Positions 31,748 to 45,470 are shown, numbered from the stretch's first letter. The stretch is DNA of 64,000 nucleotides from Phytophthora hibernalis (GCA_012656075.1 JAAKBF010000039.1:367104-431103), one strand, 5' to 3'. Notes: generated by a model not told the origin, from the letters alone. Made by a program: numbers and translations.

Positions 31748-32736
31748 ACAGCACATACATTAAACACACCACAAAACCCACACGCACTCAAAACCAGCAA
31801 ACTACGCACGCCATAATACGCCAAACGTACGCCATTACCACATGACCAACTACCCAAGACCCGACAACATGTATACTTTCATGCAACTCGAACCGAAGCA
31901 CAACACCTTCGCACCACCTCATGCCAGACCAACGGAGCGCCGCCGCTTGCCTGCCTGCCAGCCAGCCTACATACATGGCTGCTCTCACCGATCAAGCACC
32001 CTAACGCATGTCTAGCGTCACCATGTCATGCCCTCCCTGCCTCATCGAGCAGCGTTGTGCTCCAGTGAAATATCCGCGGGTGTTCATTTTGCACCAAGCA
32101 AGAACGGACGATACACGAGAGGACAATGTTGTCTCCGACTCACGACCTCCTATCCGATCTTGTCTCCCTTACTCCCTTACTTCATTATTGCAGCCTTGTC
32201 GACTACTCACTCCGTAGTGGTGGTATTGCCGGTCATGGGGAGTAGCTGACTTGCTGGATATCTGTTGTGTGCGCTAGATTAAACAGAAGTCAAGGCGCAG
32301 ATACTCCCATCCACACGACAGGAGCAAGAAAGAAGGGCATGCATTGCCTTGCGCAACAACCTCCATTCAACGTGTACAAACAAACAAACCGGCCAACCAG
32401 TGTCGCTGAACAATGCTTCGGAGCGAAGAATCTAGTGCTGTGATGGACCGATACTACATCACTCGCGACTGGGTATCAGGTGCTGCTGTGATTGCATATG
32501 ATGCTTGTCTGAGTTATTGGGAGGCCAATAGTAAGCCTAGACAATGACAAAAAGGGCACCAAGCAACCTGCCTCCGAAAATGACAAAAGGTGCACCAAGC
32601 AATAAGCCACTCGGAGTTCAGCCAGCGTCCGGGAGTAGCACACACAGACAAATTCTGTCACTGGCTGGCTGATTTACCTGGCCAACAGCACCAGTACTCA
32701 GACGGAAGGCGCAAGACTCCTGGTATAAGGAAAGCG

Positions 32737-32808
32737 TGCGCCGTCGGGGAATCAAACCCCGACCTCGTCCGTGGAAGGGATGAATCCTAACCATTAGACC
32801 AACGGTGC
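32737..32808 (-). tRNA. chimeric tRNA-Gly(TCC), probably defective
   Basis: Same chimera as at 24057, including C56 to T, but isolated 4.4 kb from the block. This implies exchange within the array after the mutation. Confidence 0.75.
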
Positions 32809-33797
32809 ACAGCACATACATTAAACACACCACAAAACCCACACGCACTCGAAACCAGCAAACTACGCACGCCATAAATACGCCAAACGTACGCCATTAC
32901 CACATGACCAACTACCCAAGACCCGACAACATGTATACTTTCATGCAACTCGAACCGAAGCACAACACCTTCGCACCACCTCATGCCAGACCAACGGAGC
33001 GCCGCCGCTTGCCTGCCTGCCAGCCAGCCTACATACATGGCTGCTCTCACCGATCCAAGCACCCTAACGCATGTCTAGCGTCACCATGTCATGCCCTCCC
33101 TGCCTCATCGAGCAGCGTTGTGCTCCAGTGAAATATCCGCGGGTGTTCATTTTGCACCAAGCAAGAACGGACGATACACGAGAGGACAAGTTGTCTCCGA
33201 CTCACGACCTCCTATCCGATCTTCTGTTCTGTCTCCCTTACTTCATTATTGCAGCCTTGTCGACTACTCACTCCGTAGTGGTGGTATTGCCGGTCATGGG
33301 GAGTAGCTGACTTGCTGGATATCTGTTGTGTGCGCTAGATTAAACAGAAGTCAAGGCGCAGATACTCCCATCCACACGACAGGAGCAAGAAAGAAGGGCA
33401 TGCATTGCCTTGCGCAACAACCTCCATTCAACGTGTACAAACAAACAAACCGGCCAACCAGTGTCGCTGAACAATGCTTCGGAGCGAAGAATCTAGTGCT
33501 GTGATGGACCGATACTACATCACTCGCGACTGGGTATCAGGTGCTGCTGTGATTGCATATGATGCTTGTCTGAGTTATTGGGAGGCCAATAGTAAGCCTA
33601 GACAATGACAAAAAGGGCACCAAGCAACCTGCCTCCGAAAATGACAAAAGGTGCACCAAGCAATAAGCCACTCGGAGTTCAGCCAACGACCGGGAGTAGC
33701 ACACACAGACAAATTTTGTCACTGGCTGGCTGATTTACCTGGCCAACAGCACCAGTACTCAGACGGAAGGCGCAAGACTCCTGGTATAAGGAAAGCG

Positions 33798-33869
33798 TGC
33801 GCCGTCGGGGAATCGAACCCCGACCTCGTCCGTGGGAGGGACGAATCCTAACCATTAGACCAACGGCGC
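33798..33869 (-). tRNA. tRNA-Gly(CCC)
   Basis: Identical to the 22585 copy; 341 bp from its TCC partner. Confidence 0.92.
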
Positions 33870-34210
33870 GCCAGAACAAGCTCATGTCTCGCAAAAACAA
33901 ACACCCACAGAACCACAACCCTAGACGAATACACAACAAAAATACACCACACCGACTCAATCAAATATCATGCTATCATGCCGCACGATGCGATACCCCA
34001 CGCTCTCTCCACCCAGCGCTTGGGTGTTGCAAACCCCGGAGCCGTGAAACAACGTGTACATTCAGCTGACGTTTGCACGCCCCCACAGAGGAGACAAGAG
34101 GTGCTGGAGTGGCTCGTAGGTTGGGCAAGCATGCACATATGTAGGCGCGCGTAGACAGGTGCTGAAAGCGATGTAAAAGATGAGAAACGGGGCGGCAAAG
34201 AGGGCAAAGT

Positions 34211-34282
34211 TGCGCCGTCGGGGAATCGAACCCCGACCTCATCCTTGGAAGGGATGAATCCTAACCATTAGACCAACGGTGC
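34211..34282 (-). tRNA. tRNA-Gly(TCC)
   Basis: TCC type with A3:C70; 989 bp before the decayed CCC copy at 35272. Confidence 0.82.
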
Positions 34283-35271
34283 ACAGCACATACATTAAAC
34301 ACACCACAAAACCCACACGCACTCGAAACCAGCAAACTACGCACGCCATAAATACGCCAAACGTACGCCATTACCACATGACCAACTACCCAAGACCCGA
34401 CAACATGTATACTTTCATGCAACTCGAACCGAAGCACAACACCTTCGCACCACCTCATGCCAGACCAACGGAGCGCCGCCGCTTGCCTGCCTGCCAGCCA
34501 GCCTACATACATGGCTGCTCTCACCGATCCAAGCACCCTAACGCATGTCTAGCGTCACCATGTCATGCCCTCCCTGCCTCATCGAGCAGCGTTGTGCTCC
34601 AGTGAAATATCCGCGGGTGTTCATTTTGCACCAAGCAAGAACGGACGATACACGAGAGGACAAGTTGTCTCCGACTCACGACCTCCTATCCGATCTTCTG
34701 TTCTGTCTCCCTTACTTCATTATTGCAGCCTTGTCGACTACTCACTCCGTAGTGGTGGTATTGCCGGTCATGGGGAGTAGCTGACTTGCTGGATATCTGT
34801 TGTGTGCGCTAGATTAAACAGAAGTCAAGGCGCAGATACTCCCATCCACACGACAGGAGCAAGAAAGAAGGGCATGCATTGCCTTGCGCAACAACCTCCA
34901 TTCAACGTGTACAAACAAACAAACCGGCCAACCAGTGTCGCTGAACAATGCTTCGGAGCGAAGAATCTAGTGCTGTGATGGACCGATACTACATCACTCG
35001 CGACTGGGTATCAGGTGCTGCTGTGATTGCATATGATGCTTGTCTGAGTTATTGGGAGGCCAATAGTAAGCCTAGACAATGACAAAAAGGGCACCAAGCA
35101 ACCTGCCTGAAAATGACAAAAGGTGCACCAAGCAGTAAGCCACTCGGAGTTCAGCCAACGACCGGGAGTAGCACACACACAGACAAATTCTGTCACTGGC
35201 TGGCTGATTTACCTGGCCAACAGCACCAGTTCTCAGACGGAAGGCGCAAGACTCCTGGTATAAGGAAAGCG

Positions 35272-35341
35272 TGCGCCGTCGGGGAATCGAACCCGACCTC
35301 GTCCGTGGAGGGACGAATCCTAACCGTTAGACCAACGGCGC
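35272..35341 (-). pseudogene. decayed tRNA-Gly(CCC)
   Basis: 70 bases instead of 72. One C is lost from the T stem and one from the anticodon loop (leaving six bases), and a D-loop base is changed (TAACGG). The neighbouring unit sequence also has small deletions, for example GCCTGAAAATGAC. Not expected to work. Confidence 0.75.
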
Positions 35342-35681
35342 GCCAGAACAAGCTCATGTCTCGCAAAAACAAACACCCACAGAACCACAACCCTAGACGA
35401 ATACACAACAAAAATACACCACACCGACTCAATCAAATATCATGCTATCATGCCGCACGATGCGATACCCCCACGCTCTCCACCCAGCGCTTGGGTGTTG
35501 CAAACCCCGGAGCCGTGAAACAACGTGTACATTCAGCTGACGTTTGCACGCCCCCACAGAGGAGACAAGACGTGCTGGAGTGGCTCGTAGGTTGGGCAAG
35601 CATGCACATATGTAGGCGCCCGTAGACAGGTGCTGAAAGCGATGTAAAAGATGAGAAACGGGGCGGCAAAGAGGGCAAAGT

Positions 35682-35753
35682 TGCGCCGTCGGGGAATCGA
35701 ACCCCGACCTCATCCGTGGGAGGGACGAATCCTAACCATTAGACCAACGGCGC
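35682..35753 (-). tRNA. tRNA-Gly(CCC), reciprocal recombinant
   Basis: 5' half CCC-type (GCGCCGT, CGTCC, loop CTCCCAC), 3' anticodon stem TCC-type (GGATG), so a tolerable G28:U42 pair results. The left flank is TCC-type (AAAGTT) and the right flank CCC-type, the mirror image of the short-unit chimeras. Middle gene of a triple unit. Confidence 0.8.
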
Positions 35754-36094
35754 GCCAGAACAAGCTCATGTCTCGCAAAAACAAACACCCACAGAACCAC
35801 CACCCTAGACGAATACACAACAAAAATACACCACACCGACTCAATCAAATATCATGCTATCATGCCGCACGATGCGATACCCCACGCTCTCTCCACCCAG
35901 CGCTTGGGTGTTGCAAACCCCGGAGCCGTGAAACAACGTGTACATTCAGCTGACGTTTGCACGCCCCCACAGAGGAGACAAGACGTGCTGGAGTGGCTCG
36001 TAGGTTGGGCAAGCATGCACATATATAGGCGCGCGTAGACAGGTGCTGAAAGCGATGTAAAAGATGAGAAACGGGGCGGCAAAGAGGGCAAAGT

Positions 36095-36166
36095 TGCGCC
36101 GTCGGGGAATCGAACCCCGACCTCATCCTTGGAAGGGATGAATCCTAACCATTAGACCAACGGTGC
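36095..36166 (-). tRNA. tRNA-Gly(TCC)
   Basis: Third gene of the second triple unit. The 204-bp deletion follows on its right, with the junction reading CCTGCCTGACTTGCTGG. Confidence 0.82.
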
Positions 36167-36952
36167 ACAGCACATACATTAAACACACCACAAAACCCAC
36201 ACGCACTCGAAACCAGCAAACTACGCACGCCATAAATACGCCAAACGTACGCCATTACCACATGACCAACTACCCAAGACCCGACAACATGTATACTTTC
36301 ATGCAACTCGAACCGAAGCACAACACCTTCGCACCACCTCATGCCAGACCAACGGAGCGCCGCCGCTTGCCTGCCTGCCAGCCAGCCTACATACATGGCT
36401 GCTCTCACCGATCCAAGCACCCTAACGCATGTCTAGCGTCACCATGTCATGCCCTCCCTGCCTGACTTGCTGGATATCTGTTGTGTGCGCTAGATTAAAC
36501 AGAAGTCAAGGCGCAGATACTCCCATCCACACGACAGGAGCAAGAAAGAAGGGCATGCATTGCCTTGCGCAACAACCTCCATTCAACGTGTACAAACAAA
36601 CAAACCGGCCAACCAGTGTCGCTGAACAATGCTTCGGAGCGAAGAATCTAGTGCTGTGATGGACCGATACTACATCACTCGCGACTGGGTATCAGGTGCT
36701 GCTGTGATTGCATATGATGCTTGTCTGAGTTATTGGGAGGCCAATAGTAAGCCTAGACAATGACAAAAAGGGCACCAAGCAACCTGCCTCCGAAAATGAC
36801 AAAAGGTGCACCAAGCAATAAGCCACTCGGAGTTCAGCCAACGACCGGGAGTAGCACACACAGACAAATTCTGTCACTGGCTGGCTGATTTACCTGGCCA
36901 ACAGCACCAGTACTCAGACGGAAGGCGCAAGACTCCTGGTATAAGGAAAGCG

Positions 36953-37024
36953 TGCGCCGTCGGGGAATCGAACCCCGACCTCGTCCGTGGGAGGGACGAA
37001 TCCTAACCATTAGACCAACGGCGC
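36953..37024 (-). tRNA. tRNA-Gly(CCC)
   Basis: Identical to the 22585 copy; only 786 bp from the preceding tRNA because of the deletion. AAACCCGG variant in its spacer. Confidence 0.92.
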
Positions 37025-37364
37025 GCCAGAACAAGCTCATGTCTCGCAAAAACAAACACCCACAGAACCACAACCCTAGACGAATACACAACAAAAATAC
37101 ACCACACCGACTCAATCAAATATCATGCTATCATGCCGCACGATGCGATACCCCACGCTCTCTCCACCCAGCGCTTGGGTGTTGCAAACCCGGAGCCGTG
37201 AAACAACGTGTACATTCAGCTGACGTTTGCACGCCCCCACAGAGGAGACAAGAGGTGCTGGAGTGGCTCGTAGGTTGGGCAAGCATGCACATATGTAGGC
37301 GCGCGTAGACAGGTGCTGAAAGCGATGTAAAAGATGAGAAACGGGGCGGCAAAGAGGGCAAAGT

Positions 37365-37436
37365 TGCGCCGTCGGGGAATCGAACCCCGACCTCATCCTT
37401 GGAAGGGATGAATCCTAACCATTAGACCAACGGTGC
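37365..37436 (-). tRNA. tRNA-Gly(TCC)
   Basis: TCC type; deletion junction on its right reads TCGTGCCCTCCTGCCTCACT. Confidence 0.82.
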
Positions 37437-38221
37437 ACAGCACATACATTAAACACACCACAAAACCCACACGCACTCGAAACCAGCAAACTACGCACGC
37501 CATAAATACGCCAAACGTACGCCATTACCACATGACCAACTACCCAAGACCCGACAACATGTATACTTTCATGCAACTCGAACCGAAGCACAACACCTTC
37601 GCACCACCTCATGCCAGACCAACGGAGCGCCGCCGCTTGCCTGCCTGCCAGCCAGCCTACATACATGGCTGCTCTCACCGATCCAAGCACCCTAACGCAT
37701 GTCTAGCGTCACCATGTCGTGCCCTCCTGCCTCACTTGCTGGATATCTGTTGTGTGCGCTAGATTAAACAGAAGTCAAGGCGCAGATACTCCCATCCACA
37801 CGACAGGAGCAAGAAAGAAGGGCATGCATTGCCTTGCGCAACAACCTCCATTCAACGTGTACAAACAAACAAACCGGCCAACCAGTGTCGCTGAACAATG
37901 CTTCGGAGCGAAGAATCTAGTGCTGTGATGGACCGATACTACATCACTCGCGACTGGGTATCAGGTGCTGCTGTGATTGCATATGATGCTTGTCTGAGTT
38001 ATTGGGAGGCCAATAGTAAGCCTAGACAATGACAAAAAGGGCACCAAGCAACCTGCCTCCGAAAATGACAAAAGGTGCACCAAGCAATAAGCCACTCGGA
38101 GTTCAGCCAACGACCGGGAGTAGCACACACAGACAAATTCTGTCACTGGCTGGCTGATTTACCTGGCCAACAGCACCAGTACTCAGACGGAAGGCGCAAG
38201 ACTCCTGGTATAAGGAAAGCG

Positions 38222-38293
38222 TGCGCCGTCGGGGAATCGAACCCCGACCTCGTCCGTGGGAGGGACGAATCCTAACCATTAGACCAACGGCGC
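38222..38293 (-). tRNA. tRNA-Gly(CCC)
   Basis: Identical to the 22585 copy; 785 bp after the previous tRNA, 341 bp before its partner. Confidence 0.92.
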
Positions 38294-38634
38294 GCCAGAA
38301 CAAGCTCATGTCTCGCAAAAACAAACACCCACAGAACCACAACCCTAGACGAATACACAACAAAAATACACCACACCGACTCAATCAAATATCATGCTAT
38401 CATGCCGCACGATGCGATACCCCACGCTCTCTCCACCCAGCGCTTGGGTGTTGCAAACCCCGGAGCCGTGAAACAACGTGTACATTCAGCTGACGTTTGC
38501 ACGCCCCCACAGAGGAGACAAGAGGTGCTGGAGTGGCTCGTAGGTTGGGCAAGCATGCACATATGTAGGCGCGCGTAGACAGGTGCTGAAAGCGATGTAA
38601 AAGATGAGAAACGGGGCGGCAAAGAGGGCAAAGT

Positions 38635-38706
38635 TGCGCCGTCGGGGAATCGAACCCCGACCTCATCCTTGGAAGGGATGAATCCTAACCATTAGACCAA
38701 CGGTGC
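38635..38706 (-). tRNA. tRNA-Gly(TCC)
   Basis: TCC type, full-length spacer (991 bp) on its right. Confidence 0.82.
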
Positions 38707-39697
38707 ACAGCACATACATTAAACACACCACAAAACCCACACGCACTCGAAACCAGCAAACTACGCACGCCATAAATACGCCAAACGTACGCCATTACCA
38801 CATGACCAACTACCCAAGACCCGACAACATGTATACTTTCATGCAACTCGAACCGAAGCACAACACCTTCGCACCACCTCATGCCAGACCAACGGAGCGC
38901 CGCCGCTTGCCTGCCTGCCAGCCAGCCTACATACATGGCTGCTCTCACCGATCCAAGCACCCTAACGCATGTCTAGCGTCACCATGTCATGCCCTCCCTG
39001 CCTCATCGAGCAGCGTTGTGCTCCAGTGAAATATCCGCGGGTGTTCATTTTGCACCAAGCAAGAACGGACGATACACGAGAGGACAAGTTGTCTCCGACT
39101 CACGACCTCCTATCCGATCTTCTGTTCTGTCTCCCTTACTTCATTATTGCAGCCTTGTCGACTACTCACTCCGTAGTGGTGGTATTGCCGGTCATGGGGA
39201 GTAGCTGACTTGCTGGATATCTGTTGTGTGCGCTAGATTAAACAGAAGTCAAGGCGCAGATACTCCCATCCACACGACAGGAGCAAGAAAGAAGGGCATG
39301 CATTGCCTTGCGCAACAACCTCCATTCAACGTGTACAAACAAACAAACCGGCCAACCAGTGTCGCTGAACAATGCTTCGGAGCGAAGAATCTAGTGCTGT
39401 GATGGACCGATACTACATCACTCGCGACTGGGTATCAGGTGCTGCTGTGATTGCATATGATGCTTGTCTGAGTTATTGGGAGGCCAATAGTAAGCCTAGA
39501 CAATGACAAAAAGGGCACCAAGCAACCTGCCTCCGAAAATGACAAAAGGTGCACCAAGCAATAAGCCACTCGGAGTTCAGCCAACGACCGGGAGTAGCAC
39601 ACACACAGACAAATTTTGTCACTGGCTGGCTGATTTACCTGGCCAACAGCACCAGTACTCAGACGGAAGGCGCAAGACTCCTGGTAAAAGGAAAGCG

Positions 39698-39769
39698 TGC
39701 GCCGTCGGGGAATCGAACCCCGACCTCGTCCGTGGGAGGGACGAATCCTAACCATTAGACCAACGGCGC
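39698..39769 (-). tRNA. tRNA-Gly(CCC)
   Basis: Identical to the 22585 copy; left flank has GGTAAAAGG instead of GGTATAAGG. Confidence 0.92.
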
Positions 39770-40111
39770 GCCAGAACAAGCTCATGTCTCGCAAAAACAA
39801 ACACCCACAGAACCACAACCCTAGACGAATACACAACAAAAATACACCACACCGACTCAATCAAATATCATGCTATCATGCCGCACGATGCGATACCCCC
39901 ACGCTCTCTCCACCCAGCGCTTGGGTGTTGCAAACCCCGGAGCCGTGAAACAACGTGTACATTCAGCTGACGTTTGCACGCCCCCACAGAGGAGACAAGA
40001 GGTGCTGGAGTGGCTCGTAGGTTGGGCAAGCATGCACATATGTAGGCGCGCGTAGACAGGTGCTGAAAGCGATGTAAAAGATGAGAAACGGGGCGGCAAA
40101 GAGGGCAAAGT

Positions 40112-40183
40112 TGCGCCGTCGGGGAATCGAACCCCGACCTCATCCTTGGAAGGGATGAATCCTAACCATTAGACCAACGGTGC
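40112..40183 (-). tRNA. tRNA-Gly(TCC)
   Basis: TCC type; one A is missing from its right flank (CACAAACCC). Confidence 0.82.
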
Positions 40184-41172
40184 ACAGCACATACATTAAA
40201 CACACCACAAACCCACACGCACTCGAAACCAGCAAACTACGCACGCCATAAATACGCCAAACGTACGCCATTACCACATGACCAACTACCCAAGACCCGA
40301 CAACATGTATACTTTCATGCAACTCGAACCGAAGCACAACACCTTCGCACCACCTCATGCCAGACCAACGGAGCGCCGCCGCTTGCCTGCCTGCCAGCCA
40401 GCCTACATACATGGCTGCTCTCACCGATCCAAGCACCCTAACGCATGTCTAGCGTCACCATGTCATGCCCTCCCTGCCTCATCGAGCAGCGTTGTGCTCC
40501 AGTGAAATATCCGCGGGTGTTCATTTTGCACCAAGCAAGAACGGACGATACACGAGAGGACAAGTTGTCTCCGACTCACGACCTCCTATCCGATCTTCTG
40601 TTCTGTCTCCCTTACTTCATTATTGCAGCCTTGTCGACTACTCACCCGTAGTGGTGGTATTGCCGGTCATGGGGAGTAGCTGACTTGCTGGATATCTGTT
40701 GTGTGCGCTAGATTAAACAGAAGTCAAGGCGCAGATACTCCCATCCACACGACAGGAGCAAGAAAGAAGGGCATGCATTGCCTTGCGCAACAACCTCCAT
40801 TCAACGTGTACAAACAAACAAACCGGCCAACCAGTGTCGCTGAACAATGCTTCGGAGCGAAGAATCTAGTGCTGTGATGGACCGATACTACATCACTCGC
40901 GACTGGGTATCAGGTGCTGCTGTGATTGCATATGATGCTTGTCTGAGTTATTGGGAGGCCAATAGTAAGCCTAGACAATGACAAAAAGGGCACCAAGCAA
41001 CCTGCCTCCGAAAATGACAAAAGGTGCACCAAGCAATAAGCCACTCGGAGTTCAGCCAACGACCGGGAGTAGCACACACACAGACAAATTCTGTCACTGG
41101 CTGGCTGATTTACCTGGCCAACAGCACCAGTACTCAGACGGAAGGCGCAAGACTCCTGGTATAAGGAAAGCG

Positions 41173-41244
41173 TGCGCCGTCGGGGAATCGAACCCCGACC
41201 TCGTCCGTGGGAGGGACGAATCCTAACCATTAGACCAACGGCGC
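41173..41244 (-). tRNA. tRNA-Gly(CCC)
   Basis: Identical to the 22585 copy; 341 bp from its partner. Confidence 0.92.
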
Positions 41245-41585
41245 GCCAGAACAAGCTCATGTCTCGCAAAAACAAACACCCACAGAACCACAACCCTAGA
41301 CGAATACACAACAAAAATACACCACACCGACTCAATCAAATATCATGCTATCATGCCGCACGATGCGATACCCCACGCTCTCTCCACCCAGCGCTTGGGT
41401 GTTGCAAACCCCGGAGCCGTGAAACAACGTGTACATTCAGCTGACGTTTGCACGCCCCCACAGAGGAGACAAGAGGTGCTGGAGTGGCTCGTAGGTTGGG
41501 CAAGCATGCACATATGTAGGCGCGCGTAGACAGGTGCTGAAAGCGATGTAAAAGATGAGAAACGGGGCGGCAAAGAGGGCAAAGT

Positions 41586-41657
41586 TGCGCCGTCGGGGAA
41601 TCGAACCCCGACCTCATCCTTGGAAGGGATGAATCCTAACCATTAGACCAACGGTGC
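41586..41657 (-). tRNA. tRNA-Gly(TCC)
   Basis: TCC type; followed by the 204-bp deletion (junction CCCTGCCTCACTTGCTGG). Confidence 0.82.
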
Positions 41658-42445
41658 ACAGCACATACATTAAACACACCACAAAACCCACACGCACTCG
41701 AAACCAGCAAACTACGCACGCCATAAATACGCCAAACGTACGCCATTACCACATGACCAACTACCCAAGACCCGACAACATGTATACTTTCATGCAACTC
41801 GAACCGAAGCACAACACCTTCGCACCACCTCATGCCAGACCAACGGAGCGCCGCCGCTTGCCTGCCTGCCAGCCAGCCTACATACATGGCTGCTCTCACC
41901 GATCCAAGCACCCTAACGCATGTCTAGCGTCACCATGTCATGCCCTCCCTGCCTCACTTGCTGGATATCTGTTGTGTGCGCTAGATTAAACAGAAGTCAA
42001 GGCGCAGATACTCCCATCCACACGACAGGAGCAAGAAAGAAGGGCATGCATTGCCTTGCGCAACAACCTCCATTCAACGTGTACAAACAAACAAACCGGC
42101 CAACCAGTGTCGCTGAACAATGCTTCGGAGCGAAGAATCTAGTGCTGTGATGGACCGATACTACATCACTCGCGACTGGGTATCAGGTGCTGCTGTGATT
42201 GCATATGATGCTTGTCTGAGTTATTGGGAGGCCAATAGTAAGCCTAGACAATGACAAAAAGGGCACCAAGCAACCTGCCTCCGAAAATGACAAAAGGTGC
42301 ACCAAGCAATAAGCCACTCGGAGTTCAGCCAACGACCGGGAGTAGCACACACACAGACAAATTCTGTCACTGGCTGGCTGATTTACCTGGCCAACAGCAC
42401 CAGTACTCAGACGGAAGGCGCAAGACTCCTGGTATAAGGAAAGCG

Positions 42446-42517
42446 TGCGCCGTCGGGGAATCGAACCCCGACCTCGTCCGTGGGAGGGACGAATCCTAAC
42501 CATTAGACCAACGGCGC
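42446..42517 (-). tRNA. tRNA-Gly(CCC)
   Basis: Identical to the 22585 copy; 788 bp after the previous tRNA. Confidence 0.92.
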
Positions 42518-42859
42518 GCCAGAACAAGCTCATGTCTCGCAAAAACAAACACCCACAGAACCACAACCCTAGACGAATACACAACAAAAATACACCACAC
42601 CGACTCAATCAAATATCATGCTATCATGCCGCACGATGCGATACCCCCACGCTCTCTCCACCCAGCGCTTGGGTGTTGCAAACCCCGGAGCCGTGAAACA
42701 ACGTGTACATTCAGCTGACGTTTGCACGCCCCCACAGAGGAGACAAGAGGTGCTGGAGTGGCTCGTAGGTTGGGCAAGCATGCACATATGTAGGCGCGCG
42801 TAGACAGGTGCTGAAAGCGATGTAAAAGATGAGAAACGGGGCGGCAAAGAGGGCAAAGT

Positions 42860-42931
42860 TGCGCCGTCGGGGAATCGAACCCCGACCTCATCCTTGGAAG
42901 GGATGAATCCTAACCATTAGACCAACGGTGC
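42860..42931 (-). tRNA. tRNA-Gly(TCC)
   Basis: TCC type; 342 bp from its CCC partner, full spacer on the right. Confidence 0.82.
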
Positions 42932-43922
42932 ACAGCACATACATTAAACACACCACAAAACCCACACGCACTCGAAACCAGCAAACTACGCACGCCATAA
43001 ATACGCCAAACGTACGCCATTACCACATGACCAACTACCCAAGACCCGACAACATGTATACTTTCATGCAACTCGAACCGAAGCACAACACCTTCGCACC
43101 ACCTCATGCCAGACCAACGGAGCGCCGCCGCTTGCCTGCCTGCCAGCCAGCCTACATACATGGCTGCTCTCACCGATCCAAGCACCCTAACGCATGTCTA
43201 GCGTCACCATGTCATGCCCTCCCTGCCTCATCGAGCAGCGTTGTGCTCCAGTGAAATATCCGCGGGTGTTCATTTTGCACCAAGCAAGAACGGACGATAC
43301 ACGAGAGGACAAGTTGTCTCCGACTCACGACCTCCTATCCGATCTTCTGTTCTGTCTCCCTTACTTCATTATTGCAGCCTTGTCGACTACTCACTCCGTA
43401 GTGGTGGTATTGCCGGTCATGGGGAGTAGCTGACTTGCTGGATATCTGTTGTGTGCGCTAGATTAAACAGAAGTCAAGGCGCAGATACTCCCATCCACAC
43501 GACAGGAGCAAGAAAGAAGGGCATGCATTGCCTTGCGCAACAACCTCCATTCAACGTGTACAAACAAACAAACCGGCCAACCAGTGTCGCTGAACAATGC
43601 TTCGGAGCGAAGAATCTAGTGCTGTGATGGACCGATACTACATCACTCGCGACTGGGTATCAGGTGCTGCTGTGATTGCATATGATGCTTGTCTGAGTTA
43701 TTGGGAGGCCAATAGTAAGCCTAGACAATGACAAAAAGGGCACCAAGCAACCTGCCTCCGAAAATGACAAAAGGTGCACCAAGCAATAAGCCACTCGGAG
43801 TTCAGCCAACGACCGGGAGTAGCACACACACAGACAAATTCTGTCACTGGCTGGCTGATTTACCTGGCCAACAGCACCAGTACTCAGACGGAAGGCGCAA
43901 GACTCCTGGTATAAGGAAAGCG

Positions 43923-43994
43923 TGCGCCGTCGGGGAATCGAACCCCGACCTCGTCCGTGGGAGGGACGAATCCTAACCATTAGACCAACGGCGC
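43923..43994 (-). tRNA. tRNA-Gly(CCC)
   Basis: Identical to the 22585 copy; 991 bp after the previous tRNA. Confidence 0.92.
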
Positions 43995-44335
43995 GCCAGA
44001 ACAAGCTCATGTCTCGCAAAAACAAACACCCACAGAACCACAACCCTAGACGAATACACAACAAAAATACACCACACCGACTCAATCAAATATCATGCTA
44101 TCATGCCGCACGATGCGATACCCCACGCTCTCTCCACCCAGCGCTTGGGTGTTGCAAACCCCGGAGCCGTGAAACAACGTGTACATTCAGCTGACGTTTG
44201 CACGCCCCCACAGAGGAGACAAGAGGTGCTGGAGTGGCTCGTAGGTTGGGCAAGCATGCACATATGTAGGCGCGCGTAGACAGGTGCTGAAAGCGATGTA
44301 AAAGATGAGAAACGGGGCGGCAAAGAGGGCAAAGT

Positions 44336-44407
44336 TGCGCCGTCGGGGAATCGAACCCCGACCTCATCCTTGGAAGGGATGAATCCTAACCATTAGACCA
44401 ACGGTGC
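44336..44407 (-). tRNA. tRNA-Gly(TCC)
   Basis: TCC type; full spacer on the right. Confidence 0.82.
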
Positions 44408-45398
44408 ACAGCACATACATTAAACACACCACAAAACCCACACGCACTCGAAACCAGCAAACTACGCACGCCATAAATACGCCAAACGTACGCCATTACC
44501 ACATGACCAACTACCCAAGACCCGACAACATGTATACTTTCATGCAACTCGAACCGAAGCACAACACCTTCGCACCACCTCATGCCAGACCAACGGAGCG
44601 CCGCCGCTTGCCTGCCTGCCAGCCAGCCTACATACATGGCTGCTCTCACCGATCCAAGCACCCTAACGCATGTCTAGCGTCACCATGTCATGCCCTCCCT
44701 GCCTCATCGAGCAGCGTTGTGCTCCAGTGAAATATCCGCGGGTGTTCATTTTGCACCAAGCAAGAACGGACGATACACGAGAGGACAAGTTGTCTCCGAC
44801 TCACGACCTCCTATCCGATCTTCTGTTCTGTCTCCCTTACTTCATTATTGCAGCCTTGTCGACTACTCACTCCGTAGTGGTGGTATTGCCGGTCATGGGG
44901 AGTAGCTGACTTGCTGGATATCTGTTGTGTGCGCTAGATTAAACAGAAGTCAAGGCGCAGATACTCCCATCCACACGACAGGAGCAAGAAAGAAGGGCAT
45001 GCATTGCCTTGCGCAACAACCTCCATTCAACGTGTACAAACAAACAAACCGGCCAACCAGTGTCGCTGAACAATGCTTCGGAGCGAAGAATCTAGTGCTG
45101 TGATGGACCGATACTACATCACTCGCGACTGGGTATCAGGTGCTGCTGTGATTGCATATGATGCTTGTCTGAGTTATTGGGAGGCCAATAGTAAGCCTAG
45201 ACAATGACAAAAAGGGCACCAAGCAACCTGCCTCCGAAAATGACAAAAGGTGCACCAAGCAATAAGCCACTCGGAGTTCAGCCAACGACCGGGAGTAGCA
45301 CACACACAGACAAATTCTGTCACTGGCTGGCTGATTTACCTGGCCAACAGCACCAGTACTCAGACGGAAGGCGCAAGACTCCTGGTATAAGGAAAGCG

Positions 45399-45470
45399 TG
45401 CGCCGTCGGGGAATCGAACCCCGACCTCGTCCGTGGGAGGGACGAATCCTAACCATTAGACCAACGGCGC
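45399..45470 (-). tRNA. tRNA-Gly(CCC)
   Basis: Identical to the 22585 copy; 341 bp from its partner. Confidence 0.92.
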
